A stretch of DNA of 64,000 nucleotides, taken from the NCBI RefSeq assembly GCF_000429825.1, contig NZ_AUCP01000013.1, positions 52,033-116,032 of the forward strand, written 5' to 3'. Of the stretch, positions 19,505-27,726 are shown piece by piece (the first letter of the stretch is position 1; each line of letters begins with the position of its first letter). The stretch is from Cohnella thermotolerans DSM 17683 (GTDB taxonomy: Bacteria > Bacillota > Bacilli > Paenibacillales > Paenibacillaceae). The notes beneath the pieces were generated by a model. That model was not told the DNA's origin. It was given only the letters and a program-made list of their open reading frames with translations, and did no database searches. The translations under genes were made by a program, and so were the position numbers.

Positions 19505-20866
19505 TTATGAATGGTGCAAATTGCGCGGGAACTGAAGGACGATCGTCGTTCCGTTGCCGGGCTTGCTGAACACCTCGACGCTCCCTCCGTGAAGGTCGAC
19601 GATCTTCTTCGCGATCGACAACCCCAGCCCGCTCCCTCCGGTCGAACGGTGACGGGCTTCGTCCACCCGGTAGAACCGCTCGAACAGAAACGGGATTTCG
19701 CTCTCTTGCACGCCGATACCGTAGTCGGTCACTTCTATCTTCACGTTGTTTTTGACGAGCTGAATGCGAACGTCGATCGGCTCCTTGCTGTATTTGATCG
19801 CGTTGTCGATCAAAATTTGCAGCAGCTGGCGGATCTTATCCTTGTCTCCGACCATTGCGACAGAACCGGAAGGAGCGTGAACGCGAATTTCCCGCTGGAA
19901 CGTCGTGCCGAGTACGACGGCCAGTTCCTTCACAACCTTAGAGACGTCGAAGCGGCTGGCGTGCAGCCAATCGTCCTGCTCGGCTTCGGCCAGCGTCAGC
20001 ATCGAATGGGTCAGCTTTTTCAGCCGTTCCGTCTCCTTCACAATCGCCTCGATGGCCTCGTCGCGAACCTCGGCGTTGTCCCGTCCCCACCGCTTGAGCA
20101 TGTCGGCGTAGCTTCCGATGACGGTCAGCGGCGTCTTCAGCTCGTGCGACGCGTCCGCGACGAATTGCTTCTGCCGCTCGATGCTGCGATCGATGCGATC
20201 GATCATCTGGTTGAACGCGCGAATGAGCTGTTGCAGCTCGACCGTCTCTTCGCGCCCCATCTTCACCCGGTGCAAAACGCCGCTTCGGTCGATCTCGCGC
20301 ATCGTCTGCACCATCTGGCCGATCGGTCCGGTCAGCCGGGAGGTGAACCAGTACGTGCCGAAGATGGCGAAGACGATCGCCCCGATGCTCGTTACGCTTA
20401 GCGCGCCCAACAAAATTTGCAGGTAGCCGTCGAGCGCGGTAAGCCGCCGCATCCCTTCCACCACGCCGATCAGCGTGTCGTTCCGATAGATCGGAACCGA
20501 ATAGATCAGCGCCCGCTGCCCGTCAATGCGAACCGAATCCGAACGGGTGACGTTGCTGATGACGGGCGTGATGGACATGAGCTCCTTGTCGATCCCCACC
20601 ACGTTGACGACGGTGGAATCCTTGCGCACGATGCGAATGACTTCGTTGGCGTTGTACATGTCGCTGAGCAGCTTCGGATCGTCGAGCGGCTGGTATTTGT
20701 TCTTGCGGAGCGTCTCGACGACAAGATCGGCCTTGCTGGCGATCAACTGCAGCTCTCCACGCGTCGTCACGCGGATGACGAAGAAATAAACAAAAATATT
20801 ATACAACAGCAAGATGAAGATCAACCAGAATACAGTAAAAAGCGTATAGCGGGAGCGAAGCGTCAT
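19505..20866 (-). CDS. sensor histidine kinase (ArlS/YkoH-like)
   Basis: 453 residues. TM1 about 9-31, an extracellular sensor of roughly 115 residues, TM2 about 150-172, then a HAMP linker (to about 225). The HisKA domain has phospho-accepting His241 in VADASHELKTPLTVIG, and the ATP-binding domain has N-box Asn355 (LIDNAIKYS) and GSGLGLSIAKKIV. It is expected to phosphorylate the response regulator encoded immediately upstream; the genes overlap by 4 bases. The stimulus is not evident. Confidence 0.92.
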   Translation of the reverse strand: MTLRSRYTLFTVFWLIFILLLYNIFVYFFVIRVTTRGELQLIASKADLVVETLRKNKYQPLDDPKLLSDMYNANEVIRIVRKDSTVVNVVGIDKELMSITPVISNVTRSDSVRIDGQRALIYSVPIYRNDTLIGVVEGMRRLTALDGYLQILLGALSVTSIGAIVFAIFGTYWFTSRLTGPIGQMVQTMREIDRSGVLHRVKMGREETVELQQLIRAFNQMIDRIDRSIERQKQFVADASHELKTPLTVIGSYADMLKRWGRDNAEVRDEAIEAIVKETERLKKLTHSMLTLAEAEQDDWLHASRFDVSKVVKELAVVLGTTFQREIRVHAPSGSVAMVGDKDKIRQLLQILIDNAIKYSKEPIDVRIQLVKNNVKIEVTDYGIGVQESEIPFLFERFYRVDEARHRSTGGSGLGLSIAKKIVDLHGGSVEVFSKPGNGTTIVLQFPRNLHHS

Positions 20867-21558
20867 GCGTCAGGCTCCTTCATCATATAACCGACGCCCC
20901 TGACCGTATGCAGCAGCTTGTGGCGGTATCCTTTGTCCATCTTTTGACGCAAATACCGGATGTACACATCCACTACATTCGTGTCGCCGATATATTCGTA
21001 ACCCCAGACGTCGGACAAAATTTCGTCGCGCGTCTTCTCCTCGTTCTTGTGGCGGGCGAGATAGTGCAGCAGTTCGAATTCGCGCGGCGTCAAATCGATC
21101 GCGTGGTCCTTGCGGAACACTTTGCGCGTCATCAGCTCGATCGTCAAATCGCCGACGCGGATGACATCCTCGCTCTCGCCTTCGCGGGACGCTTTGAATA
21201 TGCGCAGCAAATTGCGGACCCGAGCCAACAGCTCTTCCATCGCGAACGGCTTCGTGACGTAATCGTTGGCTCCGTGCTCGAAGCCGCTCACCTTGTCCGG
21301 AACGGTGTCCCGCGCCGTCAGCAAAATGACGGGCACCGTATGGTCGTTCTGCCGCAGGCGCCGCAGCACCTCGATGCCGTTCAGGCCCGGCAGCATGACG
21401 TCGAGCAGCACCAAGTCCCAGCCGCCTTCCGTCGCCATCTCGAGACCGGCCCGGCCATCCTTGGCCCGGCCGACTTCATAGCCTTCATGCTCCAGCTCGA
21501 GCTGAAGAATCCGCGCGATTCCGTCTTCGTCTTCTATGATAAGAATTTTCTCGCTCAT
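20863..21558 (-). CDS. OmpR-family response regulator (ArlR/YkoG-like)
   Basis: 231 residues. The receiver domain has the acidic pair near residue 10, phospho-acceptor Asp53 (LVLLDVMLPG), Thr81 and Lys103 (YVTKPFAMEE). The C-terminal winged helix (about 130-228) ends IRYLRQKMDKGYRHKLLHTVRGVGYMM in the classical OmpR/PhoB form. It pairs with the downstream histidine kinase. The promoter must lie in 21559-21799, where I see no decisive -35/-10 pair. Confidence 0.94.
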   Translation of the reverse strand: MSEKILIIEDEDGIARILQLELEHEGYEVGRAKDGRAGLEMATEGGWDLVLLDVMLPGLNGIEVLRRLRQNDHTVPVILLTARDTVPDKVSGFEHGANDYVTKPFAMEELLARVRNLLRIFKASREGESEDVIRVGDLTIELMTRKVFRKDHAIDLTPREFELLHYLARHKNEEKTRDEILSDVWGYEYIGDTNVVDVYIRYLRQKMDKGYRHKLLHTVRGVGYMMKEPDA

Positions 21559-21799
21559 ACATACACCTCTCCGTTATAACGCTATAATTCCAAATGCCGC
21601 GCCGAACGCCGCGACCGGCCATGGCGGCTGGCGCCAAACCGTCAGCAGCAAAAATCCGGCGGGCGCAACGATAAAATCGATCGGTTTATGGACGGAGCCG
21701 AATGAATCCTCGACCTTTATTGTAGCATGCTTGTCTATATCGATCGACGGTTAACGCTTTCCATCTGCCGCGGCCTGCACGCGCCAAGGGCGCCTCACG

Positions 21800-23410
21800 C
21801 TACCGCCTCATCCATTCCCGCCGGATGAAGCGGTCCAGCTTCGCCGCCAGCCGTTCGCCGAAGGCGAACGGACCTCCCTTCCATAACATCCGGGAAACTT
21901 CGCCGATCGGAATGTCGGGCACTTCCAGCTGCGGCTGCCGGGGGAACAGGGCCAACCAATCGGCGCGCGCCGGGAAGTCGTGATCCCGGTTGGCGATCCA
22001 CCCCGCATCCGCTCCCCGGCGGCGCGCTTCTTCCTCCATCCGGACGCTCGCCCGCTGCCTGCGCCCGTTCCATCTGGACGGCAAACAATCCGCGACGAAG
22101 TAGATCGCGCCTGCGTTCCGGCCGACCCATTCCGCCACCCCGGGCGTCTCCCAGCCGCTTGAGACGTCCAGCAGCACCAGGGACGGGCCCAGACGGGCGA
22201 GCCAGTCGGCAAAGGTGTTCTCCGGCGCCCTCAGCGGCGCGGCTTCCGGGTTCAGCGGATAATAGGCGGCTGTGCCGCTCCGCCACGCGGGAGACGACGG
22301 CCGAACCCCGCTCGGGTCGGCGAAGACGCTTCTCGGCGGCATGTTCCGCTCGCCGTCCAGCACGGAATACAGCTCCGCCTCTCCGCCCGGACATTCCACG
22401 AGCGCGTGCGGAACTTCCAGCTCGGCCAGCCGGGCGGACAGCGCCAGCGCCACGAACGTCGCCCCCGCGCCGGGATACGCGGAGACGAACGCGGCGATGG
22501 TCGCTCCGCCGGCCGTGGGCCGGCCTGCATCGTCCGGGCCGTAAGGTTGCGGGAGCCGATCCCGATCGCCGGCGAGCGGCCGGCCGCGCTCGGAATCGGC
22601 GAGCGCACGCAGCTCCTCGTACAGCTCCGCCGCGCCGGACGGGCGATGCTCCGGCCGATCGGAGAGCAGCCGCTCCAACAGCTCCTCAAACAGGGGCGGA
22701 ACGTCCCGGTCCAGCTTCGCCCTGCCCGATCGCCGGTAAGCGAAGCTGCCGCCGGTCAGCAAGTAATAGGCGAGCGCGCCCAATCCGTACAGATCGGTCC
22801 GGGCGTCGGACTGCTCGCCTCGCAGCTGCTCCGGTGCGGCAAAGCCCGGAGTGCCGAGCCGAAGCGTGTCCGCACTGGCGTCCTTCCGGTACAGCCTGGC
22901 GATGCCGAAGTCGACCAGAATCGCCCGGTCGCTTGCGTCGATGAGAACGTTGGCCGGCTTCAGATCGCGAAACACGACGGGCGGCTCCTGGGCGTGCAAA
23001 TACCGGAGCACGTCGCAAAGGTCCAGCATATATTTCAGCCACCTGGAGAACGGCATGCGCCCGCCCGCCTGCAGCCATCTCGCGCCAAGCGATTCTCCCG
23101 CTACGTATTCCATCACGATGCAGGCCGTCCCGTTGCGGTCGGGAGGGAAATAATCGACAATTTGCGGCAGATGGGGATGCTCCAACCGGCTGAGCAGCCG
23201 GGCTTCCGCTATAAACGCCTCCCTCTCCTCCGGCAAAGCTTTCGTCAGCTTGACGGCCCTCAGCTTGCCGGCCAGCCTCACGTCTTCGGCCAAATGAACG
23301 CTGCCCATGCCTCCTTGGCCGATCGGCCCGACGATCCGGTACCGGCCGGCCAACAGGCAACCGGGCTCCGTCCGGTAGACGTCCCCGGCCGGCTCCTTCC
23401 ATCCCTTCAC
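21800..23410 (-). CDS. Ser/Thr protein kinase fused to a degenerate MinD/ParA-like domain
   Basis: 536 residues. Kinase domain about 20-270: glycine loop GQGGMGSVHLAE, Lys54 in LRAVKLTK, FRDLKPANV with Asp149 (Phe in place of the usual His), DFG at 167-169 and GTPGFAAPEQL. There is no transmembrane helix and no PASTA domain. A linker leads to a second domain, about 302-530, laid out like a MinD/CpaE ATPase (IAAFVSAYPGAGATFVALAL). Its Walker-A loop lacks the Lys-Thr of active enzymes, and LVLLDVSSGWE stands where the next motif would be. The start is GTG 23410. The gene stands alone between terminated neighbours. I infer a kinase that senses or docks through a pseudo-ATPase module. Confidence 0.8.
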   Translation of the reverse strand: MKGWKEPAGDVYRTEPGCLLAGRYRIVGPIGQGGMGSVHLAEDVRLAGKLRAVKLTKALPEEREAFIAEARLLSRLEHPHLPQIVDYFPPDRNGTACIVMEYVAGESLGARWLQAGGRMPFSRWLKYMLDLCDVLRYLHAQEPPVVFRDLKPANVLIDASDRAILVDFGIARLYRKDASADTLRLGTPGFAAPEQLRGEQSDARTDLYGLGALAYYLLTGGSFAYRRSGRAKLDRDVPPLFEELLERLLSDRPEHRPSGAAELYEELRALADSERGRPLAGDRDRLPQPYGPDDAGRPTAGGATIAAFVSAYPGAGATFVALALSARLAELEVPHALVECPGGEAELYSVLDGERNMPPRSVFADPSGVRPSSPAWRSGTAAYYPLNPEAAPLRAPENTFADWLARLGPSLVLLDVSSGWETPGVAEWVGRNAGAIYFVADCLPSRWNGRRQRASVRMEEEARRRGADAGWIANRDHDFPARADWLALFPRQPQLEVPDIPIGEVSRMLWKGGPFAFGERLAAKLDRFIRREWMRR

Positions 23411-23484
23411 GGCGACTCACGCTCCAAGACAGGGGTGATCCCTATAAAATTCGCAGCCTTCTTCCGGTTTAAGGGCGTCATAAG

Positions 23485-23546
23485 CAAAAAATCCCGCGTC
23501 GGAAGGGAGGCCAGCGGAGACTGGCATCGGTCTTCCGGCGCGGGAT
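23485..23546 (-). terminator. terminator at the end of the mrfA-rlmM gene run
   Basis: Minus-strand stem ATCCCGCGCCGGAAG with CTTCCGACGCGGGAT around a 32-base loop that itself pairs, followed by TTTTTTGC. It lies just after the methyltransferase stop. Confidence 0.8.
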
Positions 23547-23560
23547 GCTTTCCCGGTCCG

Positions 23561-24583
23561 TCAAGGCTTGCGTACCCATAGTGTAACCTCTTCGCGGTTA
23601 TGAAACAACTGTTTGACTCTCCGAATTTCGAACGTTTGACGGTATTGTTCCAGCAGGTCGGAGATCGTCTGCAGCGGCTTGCGGTACATCAGCTTCAGCG
23701 TAATGATGCCCGAAGCCCCGGCCGACAAGGCGGGAGCCAGGCCGGATACGATCCGGCACGTATGGTGCGGGTCCCAGCTCATGTCGCAGACGAGCAAATC
23801 GAAAGAGCCCGGCGCGAACGACAGCTCCGCCGCGTTCTTCCGGAGATGGCGCAGACGCGGATGACCCTTCAGCGATTCGTGCATCTCGGCGGGATCGACG
23901 GCCGTCACGTCGACGCCGCGCTCCAGCAGCACGGACGTCCAGCCGCCCGGGGCCGCACCCAGATCGAGCGCGTTCGTGAAGCGTCCCAGCGGCAATCCGA
24001 ATGTCCGTTCGGCTTCCAGCAGCTTGAAGGCGGCCCGCGAGATCAGCCCTTCCTCGCGCCTGAAGCGGACCGCGCCGCCCGGCCAATCGGACAGGTTGTC
24101 GCGCGGCTTCGACAAGCCGAGATAAAGCGTCTTCTTCGCCGCATAGACGGACAGAATCCATTTGGCGTCCTTCGCCACCGGCTCCGCGCCCATGTCGACC
24201 AAAGCCGGGACGATCGCGTCCCGGCCTTCCGCCGAAGAGAACGGAAACGGGCTGTCGGGCGATTTGCGCACTTGCACCGCCACCGCTGTACCTCCGAGCG
24301 CATCTGCGCGGGTTTGCGCGAACCGCTTCATGGCCGCGGCCGTCTCCTCAGGGTCCGAAGAGAGCGGCACTTCCTCCTGAACCGGGAACAGATGCCTTAG
24401 AAAAATCGGTTCGTCCCGGCGCAGCGAATCGATCAGCTCGCCGTCCGGCAGCGGGCCGGGCGACAGCTTGAACGTCTCGCCGGGGGCGAGTCCCGCAAGC
24501 TTAACGCCGGGGAACCGTCTTCTCAGTTCCTCCATCGCATATGGGGCGAAGCCGGGATTGGCCGTCGCAATAAAATCAGTCAT
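23561..24583 (-). CDS. RlmM-like rRNA 2'-O-methyltransferase
   Basis: 340 residues. The C-terminal FtsJ-fold domain has the SAM motif LDLGAAPGGWTSVLL, an acidic residue in VTAVDPAEMH, the catalytic Asp region LLVCDMSWDPH and the catalytic Lys in GIITLKLMYRKP. The N-terminal half (MTDFIATANPGFAPYAMEEL) resembles the THUMP-like part of RlmM, which methylates a cytidine of 23S rRNA in E. coli; the exact target here is inferred. ATG 24583 overlaps the preceding ABC gene by four bases, with AGGAAAGGA upstream. Last gene of a nine-gene run. Confidence 0.8.
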   Translation of the reverse strand: MTDFIATANPGFAPYAMEELRRRFPGVKLAGLAPGETFKLSPGPLPDGELIDSLRRDEPIFLRHLFPVQEEVPLSSDPEETAAAMKRFAQTRADALGGTAVAVQVRKSPDSPFPFSSAEGRDAIVPALVDMGAEPVAKDAKWILSVYAAKKTLYLGLSKPRDNLSDWPGGAVRFRREEGLISRAAFKLLEAERTFGLPLGRFTNALDLGAAPGGWTSVLLERGVDVTAVDPAEMHESLKGHPRLRHLRKNAAELSFAPGSFDLLVCDMSWDPHHTCRIVSGLAPALSAGASGIITLKLMYRKPLQTISDLLEQYRQTFEIRRVKQLFHNREEVTLWVRKP

Positions 24584-25359
24584 TCGTTCGATTCCTTTCC
24601 TACCCGAATCCACGGACGGTCGTCGTGCCATTCGACCGAGACGGGCACGTCGTAGGCGGAGCGCAGCAGCTCCGGCGTCAGCACTTCGCGCTTCGGTCCG
24701 GAGGCGACGATCCGGCCTTCGGCCATCAGCGCCACGTGCGTGAACAGCGGGATGATCTCCTCGATATGATGCGTCACGTACAGCATGGACATGTTCCGCC
24801 TGGCAAGGCCGTTCAGCGCCTCCAGGAACTTCTCCCGCTCGTACAGGTCGAGTCCCGCGCAAGGCTCGTCCAGAATGAGCAGACGCGGATCGGCCATCAT
24901 CGTGCGCGCAAGCAGCACCTTCTTGCGCTCCCCTTGCGACAGCGTTCCGAACGATTGTTCCGCCATATGGCCGAAACCGACCCGGTCAAGCTCCTGCCGA
25001 GCGCGTTCCTTCACTTCTTCCGGCACTTCCTCGTACACCCGCAAATAGGCGTTCAATCCGCCCACGACGATCTCCCACACCGGATCGCGCAGCGTAAATT
25101 TCTCGATCAACGACGGGCCGATGTAGCCGATCTGCTTGCGAACCTCGCGCACGTCGACCGTTCCGTACCGGTTGCCGAGCACATCCACCTTTCCCGAGGT
25201 CGGGAACAGATAACCCGTAATCATCTCCAATACCGTCGTCTTGCCGCAACCGTTGCGGCCGAGCAGCACCCAGTGCTCCCCTTCCTTCACCTCGAGATCG
25301 ACACCCCGAAGGATGTCGCGCTCCCCCCGGCGCAGCGTCAAATGGTGCAGCTTGATCAT
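24580..25359 (-). CDS. YlmA-like ABC ATP-binding protein without permease
   Basis: 259 residues. Walker A GRNGCGKTT, signature LSQGERKKVLLART, Walker B LLILDEPCAGLD and the switch His in LYVTHHIEE are all intact. The segment GPSLIEKFTLRDPVWEIVVGG is typical of the YlmA/ModF-like soluble ABC proteins. No membrane subunit is near, so transport is not implied; a regulatory or repair-related role in this operon is possible. It overlaps the methyltransferase gene by four bases and follows the thioredoxin gene by 35. Confidence 0.88.
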   Translation of the reverse strand: MIKLHHLTLRRGERDILRGVDLEVKEGEHWVLLGRNGCGKTTVLEMITGYLFPTSGKVDVLGNRYGTVDVREVRKQIGYIGPSLIEKFTLRDPVWEIVVGGLNAYLRVYEEVPEEVKERARQELDRVGFGHMAEQSFGTLSQGERKKVLLARTMMADPRLLILDEPCAGLDLYEREKFLEALNGLARRNMSMLYVTHHIEEIIPLFTHVALMAEGRIVASGPKREVLTPELLRSAYDVPVSVEWHDDRPWIRVGKESNE

Positions 25360-25394
25360 GATCCCCAGCTCCTCCCCGGTCTGTCCCCATGCCT

Positions 25395-25712
25395 TTATCT
25401 ACTCATAAGCGGCCTTAATTTGTCGGCAAGCTCGACCACCGAGCCGAACCGGTACGTTTTGCTCCACGTTCCGTCCCGCTCCCGAACGAGCAGGCAAGGA
25501 ACGCTCTCGATGCGGAACCGTTCCGCGAGTCCCGGCATCACATTCAAATTGGCGGATGCGATCGCCAGCTCCGGCATCATCGCCTCGACGACGCCGAGCA
25601 TTTTGCGGGCGAGCGCGCACGTTCCGCACAGCGGCGTATGAACGAAAAGAACGCCGGGCGCGCCAGGGGCGGCCAGCTCCTTCTCCCAGCTTCCGGCTTC
25701 CCACTCCCTCAT
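25395..25712 (-). CDS. thioredoxin-family protein
   Basis: 105 residues with the redox motif CGTC (TPLCGTCALARKML) and the cis-Pro loop VPCLLVRERDG, in a minimal thioredoxin fold. The redox motif differs from CGPC of general thioredoxin, suggesting a specialised partner. There is no signal peptide, so it is cytoplasmic. It begins three bases after the cREC gene ends, within the repair-gene run. Confidence 0.85.
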   Translation of the reverse strand: MREWEAGSWEKELAAPGAPGVLFVHTPLCGTCALARKMLGVVEAMMPELAIASANLNVMPGLAERFRIESVPCLLVRERDGTWSKTYRFGSVVELADKLRPLMSR

Positions 25713-25715
25713 GCG

Positions 25716-26060
25716 CTACCGGCCTTCCTTCGCTGCCGCCGCAGCCTGCAGAACGGCCTCCGGCATGGGGCCGTCGTGCACGATCACATCGCCCGGCGCG
25801 GCCTCGCGCAGCGCCTTCACCATCATGGCACGCCCCATCGCGCTGGACGAATGGACGTAAACCTCCTTCGGATACCGGGCCGCGGCAATAAGGCCGTGCA
25901 CGACGGCGAGGCCGTTCGGCTGCCCGATGCCGAGTTCGAAGTCCAGCGACAGCAGATTCACTTCGCATTCCGCAAGCAGCGCCAGACATTCGTCGGCCGA
26001 TCGGGCCGCGACGAATCCGGGCGGACAACGGCGGACGTCGTCCAAAAATACGTTGATCAC
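25716..26060 (-). CDS. cREC-type receiver-like protein (cyclic-phosphate processing family)
   Basis: About 114 residues beginning VINVFLDDVRRCPPGFVAAR. The block LDDxRxCPxG and a second acidic block LSLDFELGIGQPNG match what I recall of the cREC (cyclic-phosphate-processing receiver) family. Members usually have His in the second block (LDHDLG); here it is Phe. Members are predicted, from gene neighbourhoods, to handle cyclic-phosphate nucleotides or RNA ends. I chose GTG 26060, five bases after GGAGGAG; another GTG at 26066 would overlap the nfo stop. The position between nfo and a thioredoxin gene is notable. The function is unproven. Confidence 0.7.
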   Translation of the reverse strand: MINVFLDDVRRCPPGFVAARSADECLALLAECEVNLLSLDFELGIGQPNGLAVVHGLIAAARYPKEVYVHSSSAMGRAMMVKALREAAPGDVIVHDGPMPEAVLQAAAAAKEGR

Positions 26061-26062
26061 GG

Positions 26063-26899
26063 TCACTCCTCCATCCCTGACAATTGGCGAACCCGCGCAA
26101 TCTGGCCCGCATGCGTGCCGTCCTGGCCGACAGGCGTCTCCAGAATAAGCGGCACCTTGTCCAACTCCGGCGTGCGAAGCAGCTCGCGGAACCCGTCCGC
26201 ACCGATGAAGCCTTCCCCGATTCGGGCGTGTCGGTCCCGTCCGGACCCGGACGGATAGCGGGAATCGTTCAGATGAACGACGGCGAGGCCGTCCCAGAAC
26301 GCCAGCTTCCCGGCCCGCTCCCGGAACTCGTCCCAATTCGTTCCGTTCCATTGTCCGCTGGCGAACAGGTGGCACGTGTCGAGACAGAAGCCGATCGCTT
26401 CGGGTCTTGCGCTGAGCGATCGGATCGTCGTCAGCTCCTCCGGCGTCGTGCCCATCGGCCCGTGGTCCCCCGCCTGGTTTTCAAGCAAAATTTTGGCGCT
26501 TCCCGTCCATCCGTCGAGCGCTTGATCGACCCATTTGACGATGTTCCGGTAACCGTCCAGCAGGTTGTCTCCTTTGTACACGCCGAAATGAACGACGACG
26601 CCCACAGAGCCGCATGCCTCGGCGATCTCCAGGTCGTTCCGCGTGCTTGCCGCCATCCGGTCGGCAACTTCGCCTTCCGCGGCAGGATTGATCAAATAAG
26701 GCCCATGCGCGACCGAGACGACGCCGTTGTTCCGGCACCACTCGGCGCACCGCTCCGCATCCTGGCGATCGAACGACTTCAGCTGCATGCTTCTCGGATT
26801 TTTGGGAAAATACTGGACCGCGTTGCCGCCGATCCGGACGGCGCCGCGCGCCGCTTCCCGATAACCGCCCCGGGTGCTCACATGGCTGCCGACGATCAT
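26063..26899 (-). CDS. nfo: endonuclease IV (AP endonuclease)
   Basis: 278 residues. Zinc-ligand motifs of Nfo are all present: GSHVSTRGGY, VVHFGVYKGD, ILLENQAG, FCLDTCHLFASG, VVHLNDSRYPSGSGRDRHARIGEG (described in pieces across about 190-235) and LILETPVG. It cuts DNA at abasic sites in base-excision repair. ATG 26899 lies one base after the stop of the Fpg gene, so glycosylase and AP endonuclease are produced together. A longer upstream frame is an overlap with the Fpg gene. Confidence 0.95.
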   Translation of the reverse strand: MIVGSHVSTRGGYREAARGAVRIGGNAVQYFPKNPRSMQLKSFDRQDAERCAEWCRNNGVVSVAHGPYLINPAAEGEVADRMAASTRNDLEIAEACGSVGVVVHFGVYKGDNLLDGYRNIVKWVDQALDGWTGSAKILLENQAGDHGPMGTTPEELTTIRSLSARPEAIGFCLDTCHLFASGQWNGTNWDEFRERAGKLAFWDGLAVVHLNDSRYPSGSGRDRHARIGEGFIGADGFRELLRTPELDKVPLILETPVGQDGTHAGQIARVRQLSGMEE

Positions 26900-26900
26900 C

Positions 26901-27719
26901 TCATTCGGGCCTCTGGCAGGACGGGCAGTAGAACATTTTGCGGGAGCTGACCATATCCATCCGGATCGGGCTTCCGCAGCGCGGACAAGGTTCCCCTTCG
27001 CGGTCGTAGACGAAGCACCGCTCGTCATGGCCGCCAACGAACGTATCGTCCTCGGTGAACTTGCGGTCCATGTAGCCGCCGTTCGCCGCCGCTTCCTCCA
27101 GCACCTTGCGCATCGAGGCGAACAGCCGAAGCTTCGTCTCCTCCTTCAACTCCGGAATGGCGGCGGCCGGCAGCACCTGCGCGTCGAAGCAAATTTCGTC
27201 GGCGTAGCAGTTGCCGATGCCGGACACCAGCTTCTGATCGACGAGTACGGGCTTCAGTTTGCCTTTTCGTTTGCTTAGACGGTTCGCGAAAACGGGGGCC
27301 GTCAGCCGGGAATCGAACGGATCGGGCCCGAGCTCCTTCAGCCTCTCCTGGGCGCCTTTGGCGCTTAAGCGATGCAGAAACCCGAGCCGTAGGCCTCCGA
27401 AAAACAGCCGCTCCCCGTTATCGAACGTGCAGATCACCTGGTACTCGCTCTTTTTCTTCTCCGGCTCGCGTCCGTAATAAAGCCAGCCGCCGAGCATCAG
27501 GTGGAGCAGCAGACGGTTGCCGTCGTCGAGATGGAACAGCAGATACTTGCCTCTCCGTTCCACGAACAGCACTTTGCGTCCGATGAGCGCAGCCTGAAAA
27601 ACGCCGATCGGCTCGTTGATCGTCTTCTCGCGGTTTACATCGACCGCGGTTATCGTATGTCCGCAAACCAGCGGCGAAAGCAGACGCCGATAGGTGTCCA
27701 TTTCCGGCCATTCCGGCAT
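26901..27719 (-). CDS. Fpg/Nei-family DNA glycosylase
   Basis: 272 residues. The mature N-terminus PEWPEMDTYRRLL has the catalytic Pro and Glu, but Trp replaces Leu of the usual PELPEV. The conserved Lys loop is at RRGKYLLFHLDDG, the helix-two-turn-helix at LVSGIGNCYADEICF, and the C-terminal zinc finger at CPRCGSPIRMDM with YCPSCQRP. It excises oxidised bases and nicks the abasic site. The motif differences suggest a second Fpg/Nei clade rather than the main MutM, which is usually found beside polA. It lies 7 bases after the HAD gene and next to nfo. Confidence 0.9.
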   Translation of the reverse strand: MPEWPEMDTYRRLLSPLVCGHTITAVDVNREKTINEPIGVFQAALIGRKVLFVERRGKYLLFHLDDGNRLLLHLMLGGWLYYGREPEKKKSEYQVICTFDNGERLFFGGLRLGFLHRLSAKGAQERLKELGPDPFDSRLTAPVFANRLSKRKGKLKPVLVDQKLVSGIGNCYADEICFDAQVLPAAAIPELKEETKLRLFASMRKVLEEAAANGGYMDRKFTEDDTFVGGHDERCFVYDREGEPCPRCGSPIRMDMVSSRKMFYCPSCQRPE

Positions 27720-27726
27720 GATAGCC

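Noticed and set aside
24584..24862. Longer start for the RlmM-like gene
   Set aside because: The extension lies wholly within the ABC ATPase gene in another frame; the ATG at 24583 has a good ribosome-binding site and matches the family.
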